From the NCBI RefSeq assembly GCF_905147365.1, contig NC_056416.1:3368001-3432000 (forward strand): a DNA stretch of 64,000 bases, written 5' to 3'. Below are positions 62,941 to 64,000 of this stretch, piece after piece. The notes beneath the pieces were generated by a model. It was not told the DNA's origin, did no database searches, and saw nothing but the letters and a program-made list of their open reading frames with translations. The translations under genes were made by a program, and so were the position numbers. This stretch comes from Aricia agestis (lineage: Eukaryota; Arthropoda; Insecta; Lepidoptera; Lycaenidae). How positions within the stretch are numbered: the first letter of the stretch is position 1; the number at the start of each line of letters is the position of its first letter.

Positions 62941-63971
62941 CTAAAAATTGTAAGGCATTTTTGTAGAGTTATGCCTTGTACCAGCCCCTAGACGAGTAAT
63001 TTTATTGTCAAAATCACATAATGCGTAAATTGTCCGTCTAGGGTTGATATGGAACATCGCATGCATTCAATCTAATTGTCAAATAAACTGTTCAATAAAA
63101 TTGAAGCATGATATTGACAATAAAATTGGTCGTCTAGGGGCCGGCTTATGTTAGGCGGTTGTTGATATATATATAATAATTATAATTATTTTTTTAATAA
63201 ATATGATTGAATGAATGAATGAAAATCCATGATTTACTCTAACCCAAATAGACTGAGAGAATTTGGCTTTATAATGCAAGATAATGTTGAACCTTTATGT
63301 TTATATTGATATGATTGATAGTAAAGTTAGTAAATCTTTTAAAGGTCAATGTACACGCCTTTACAATAAAATCCCAGAAAACGTTCAAAATCTTTCCATT
63401 AATAAATTTAAAAAAGTAGTCAAAGAGCGTTTGTGTGCCAAAGCTGGATAAGGTCAATGATTTCATGAACGATGGCACATCTTGGGAGTAGGATTGCTGC
63501 TTACAAGGCTATTTCTACATTATTTTATGACTTACAATTATGTTTGTTGACATTGTATATATAATTTTAAGTTACAACATTGTAAACCTTATTTTAAAAG
63601 ATTAATTTTTTCTCACTTTTTTTGGTAAAAAGTGGGCCCCGTGCGAGTTTCTTACGCCGGTTCTTCTCGCCGGGTTAGTTCCCGAACCGGTGGTAGGCAT
63701 CATGTAGACGTTCAGAGAACATTTGCAAAACATTATTCTGAATAAAAAAAGTTTGAGTTTGAGTTTAATATTGAACCGAAAAGAGAGTATATAAATGGTT
63801 AATATTGTTAATGAACAAAAAAAGCAATATGCCATTTAATTGTTCTGTTTTGTTGAATACAGTAGTTATATTCCCTTTACTCTTAAAATAGAGGTCGTTT
63901 ACGTTGATTTAACTCTTATATGACCCTTCTATGACCGTTTTTCTCACAACCATAAAAATCTTTTCACTTAC
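62941..63971 (-). other. DAT intron between the two upstream exons
   Basis: Phase-1 intron of 1,031 bp. Donor TATG|GTAAGT on the minus strand at 63971, acceptor TTTTTAG at 62941. It contains a degenerate LINE tail (63240-63770, plus strand). Confidence 0.85.
63240..63770 (+). pseudogene. LINE ORF2 C-terminal tail and 3' UTR, frameshifted
   Basis: A frame around 63350 reads TRLYNKIPENVQNLSINKFK, then KVVKERLCAKAG. After a frameshift near 63447 it continues DKVNDFMNDGTSWE and stops at 63491, the typical last residues of a lepidopteran CR1/jockey-like ORF2. The 3' UTR includes CGAGTTTCTTACGCCGGTTC, TTAGTTCCCGAACCGGTGG and ends in a GAGTTTGAGTTT tail (about 63753-63766). A different family from the LINE in the neighbouring intron. 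Confidence 0.72.
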
Positions 63972-64000
63972 CATAAATCCAAGAAACCGCAATCGCTTCG
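63972..64000 (-). CDS. DAT: Dopamine transporter, exon running off the window
   Basis: The last 29 bases of an exon continuing to the right of the window. It reads EAIAVSWIY plus the first base of the split Gly codon, matching helix 10 of DAT (FFEAIAVSWIYG), and leaves at a consensus GTAAGT donor in phase 1, which agrees with the next exon. The rest of the transporter lies outside. Confidence 0.85.

Overview
This is an insect nuclear window, most likely lepidopteran. Protein-coding sequence is sparse and split by long AT-rich introns. The dispersed repeats (a tRNA-derived SINE, R1-like, RTE-like and CR1-like retrotransposon pieces, Helitron-like fragments and many fold-back MITEs) are of kinds common in moths and butterflies. 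The species cannot be fixed from sequence alone. Three host genes can be assembled exon by exon with consistent splice sites and phases.

(1) 693-41505, plus strand: a complete five-exon T-box transcription factor of the Dorsocross (Tbx6-like) group, 346 residues, with introns of 5.3, 26.1, 3.8 and 4.6 kb. A GC-rich promoter-like patch lies just upstream (about 361-490). GC-rich, apparently non-repetitive islands inside its introns are candidate developmental enhancers.

(2) 45268-46887, minus strand: a complete two-exon ANKMY2-like gene (ankyrin repeats plus a MYND zinc finger, 385 residues).

(3) 57966-64000, minus strand: the 3' end of a dopamine transporter (DAT, SLC6 family). It shows the end of one exon running off the window, one full exon and the terminal exon. 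A nearly intact LINE, a TTAA-flanked MITE and a LINE tail sit in its two visible introns.

Nearly everything else is mobile-element debris. At least six copies of one SINE-like repeat lie between 4.4 and 30.6 kb. Palindromic MITEs recur throughout, among them a hAT-type element with a perfect 8-bp target duplication (17438-17750) and a 409-bp fold-back element (50699-51107). An RTE-like reverse transcriptase with a frameshift abuts a hAT transposase remnant at 51.7-53.3 kb.

The most unusual observation is directly upstream of T-box exon 2. A tandem array of 33-bp units (about 5720-6050) is made of repeated copies of a 3' splice site: branch-point-like CTAAC/CTAAT, pyrimidine tract and CAG. 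The genuine acceptor is the last unit. Eight further AGs precede it at 33-34 nt spacing, and the nearest would add eleven codons in frame.
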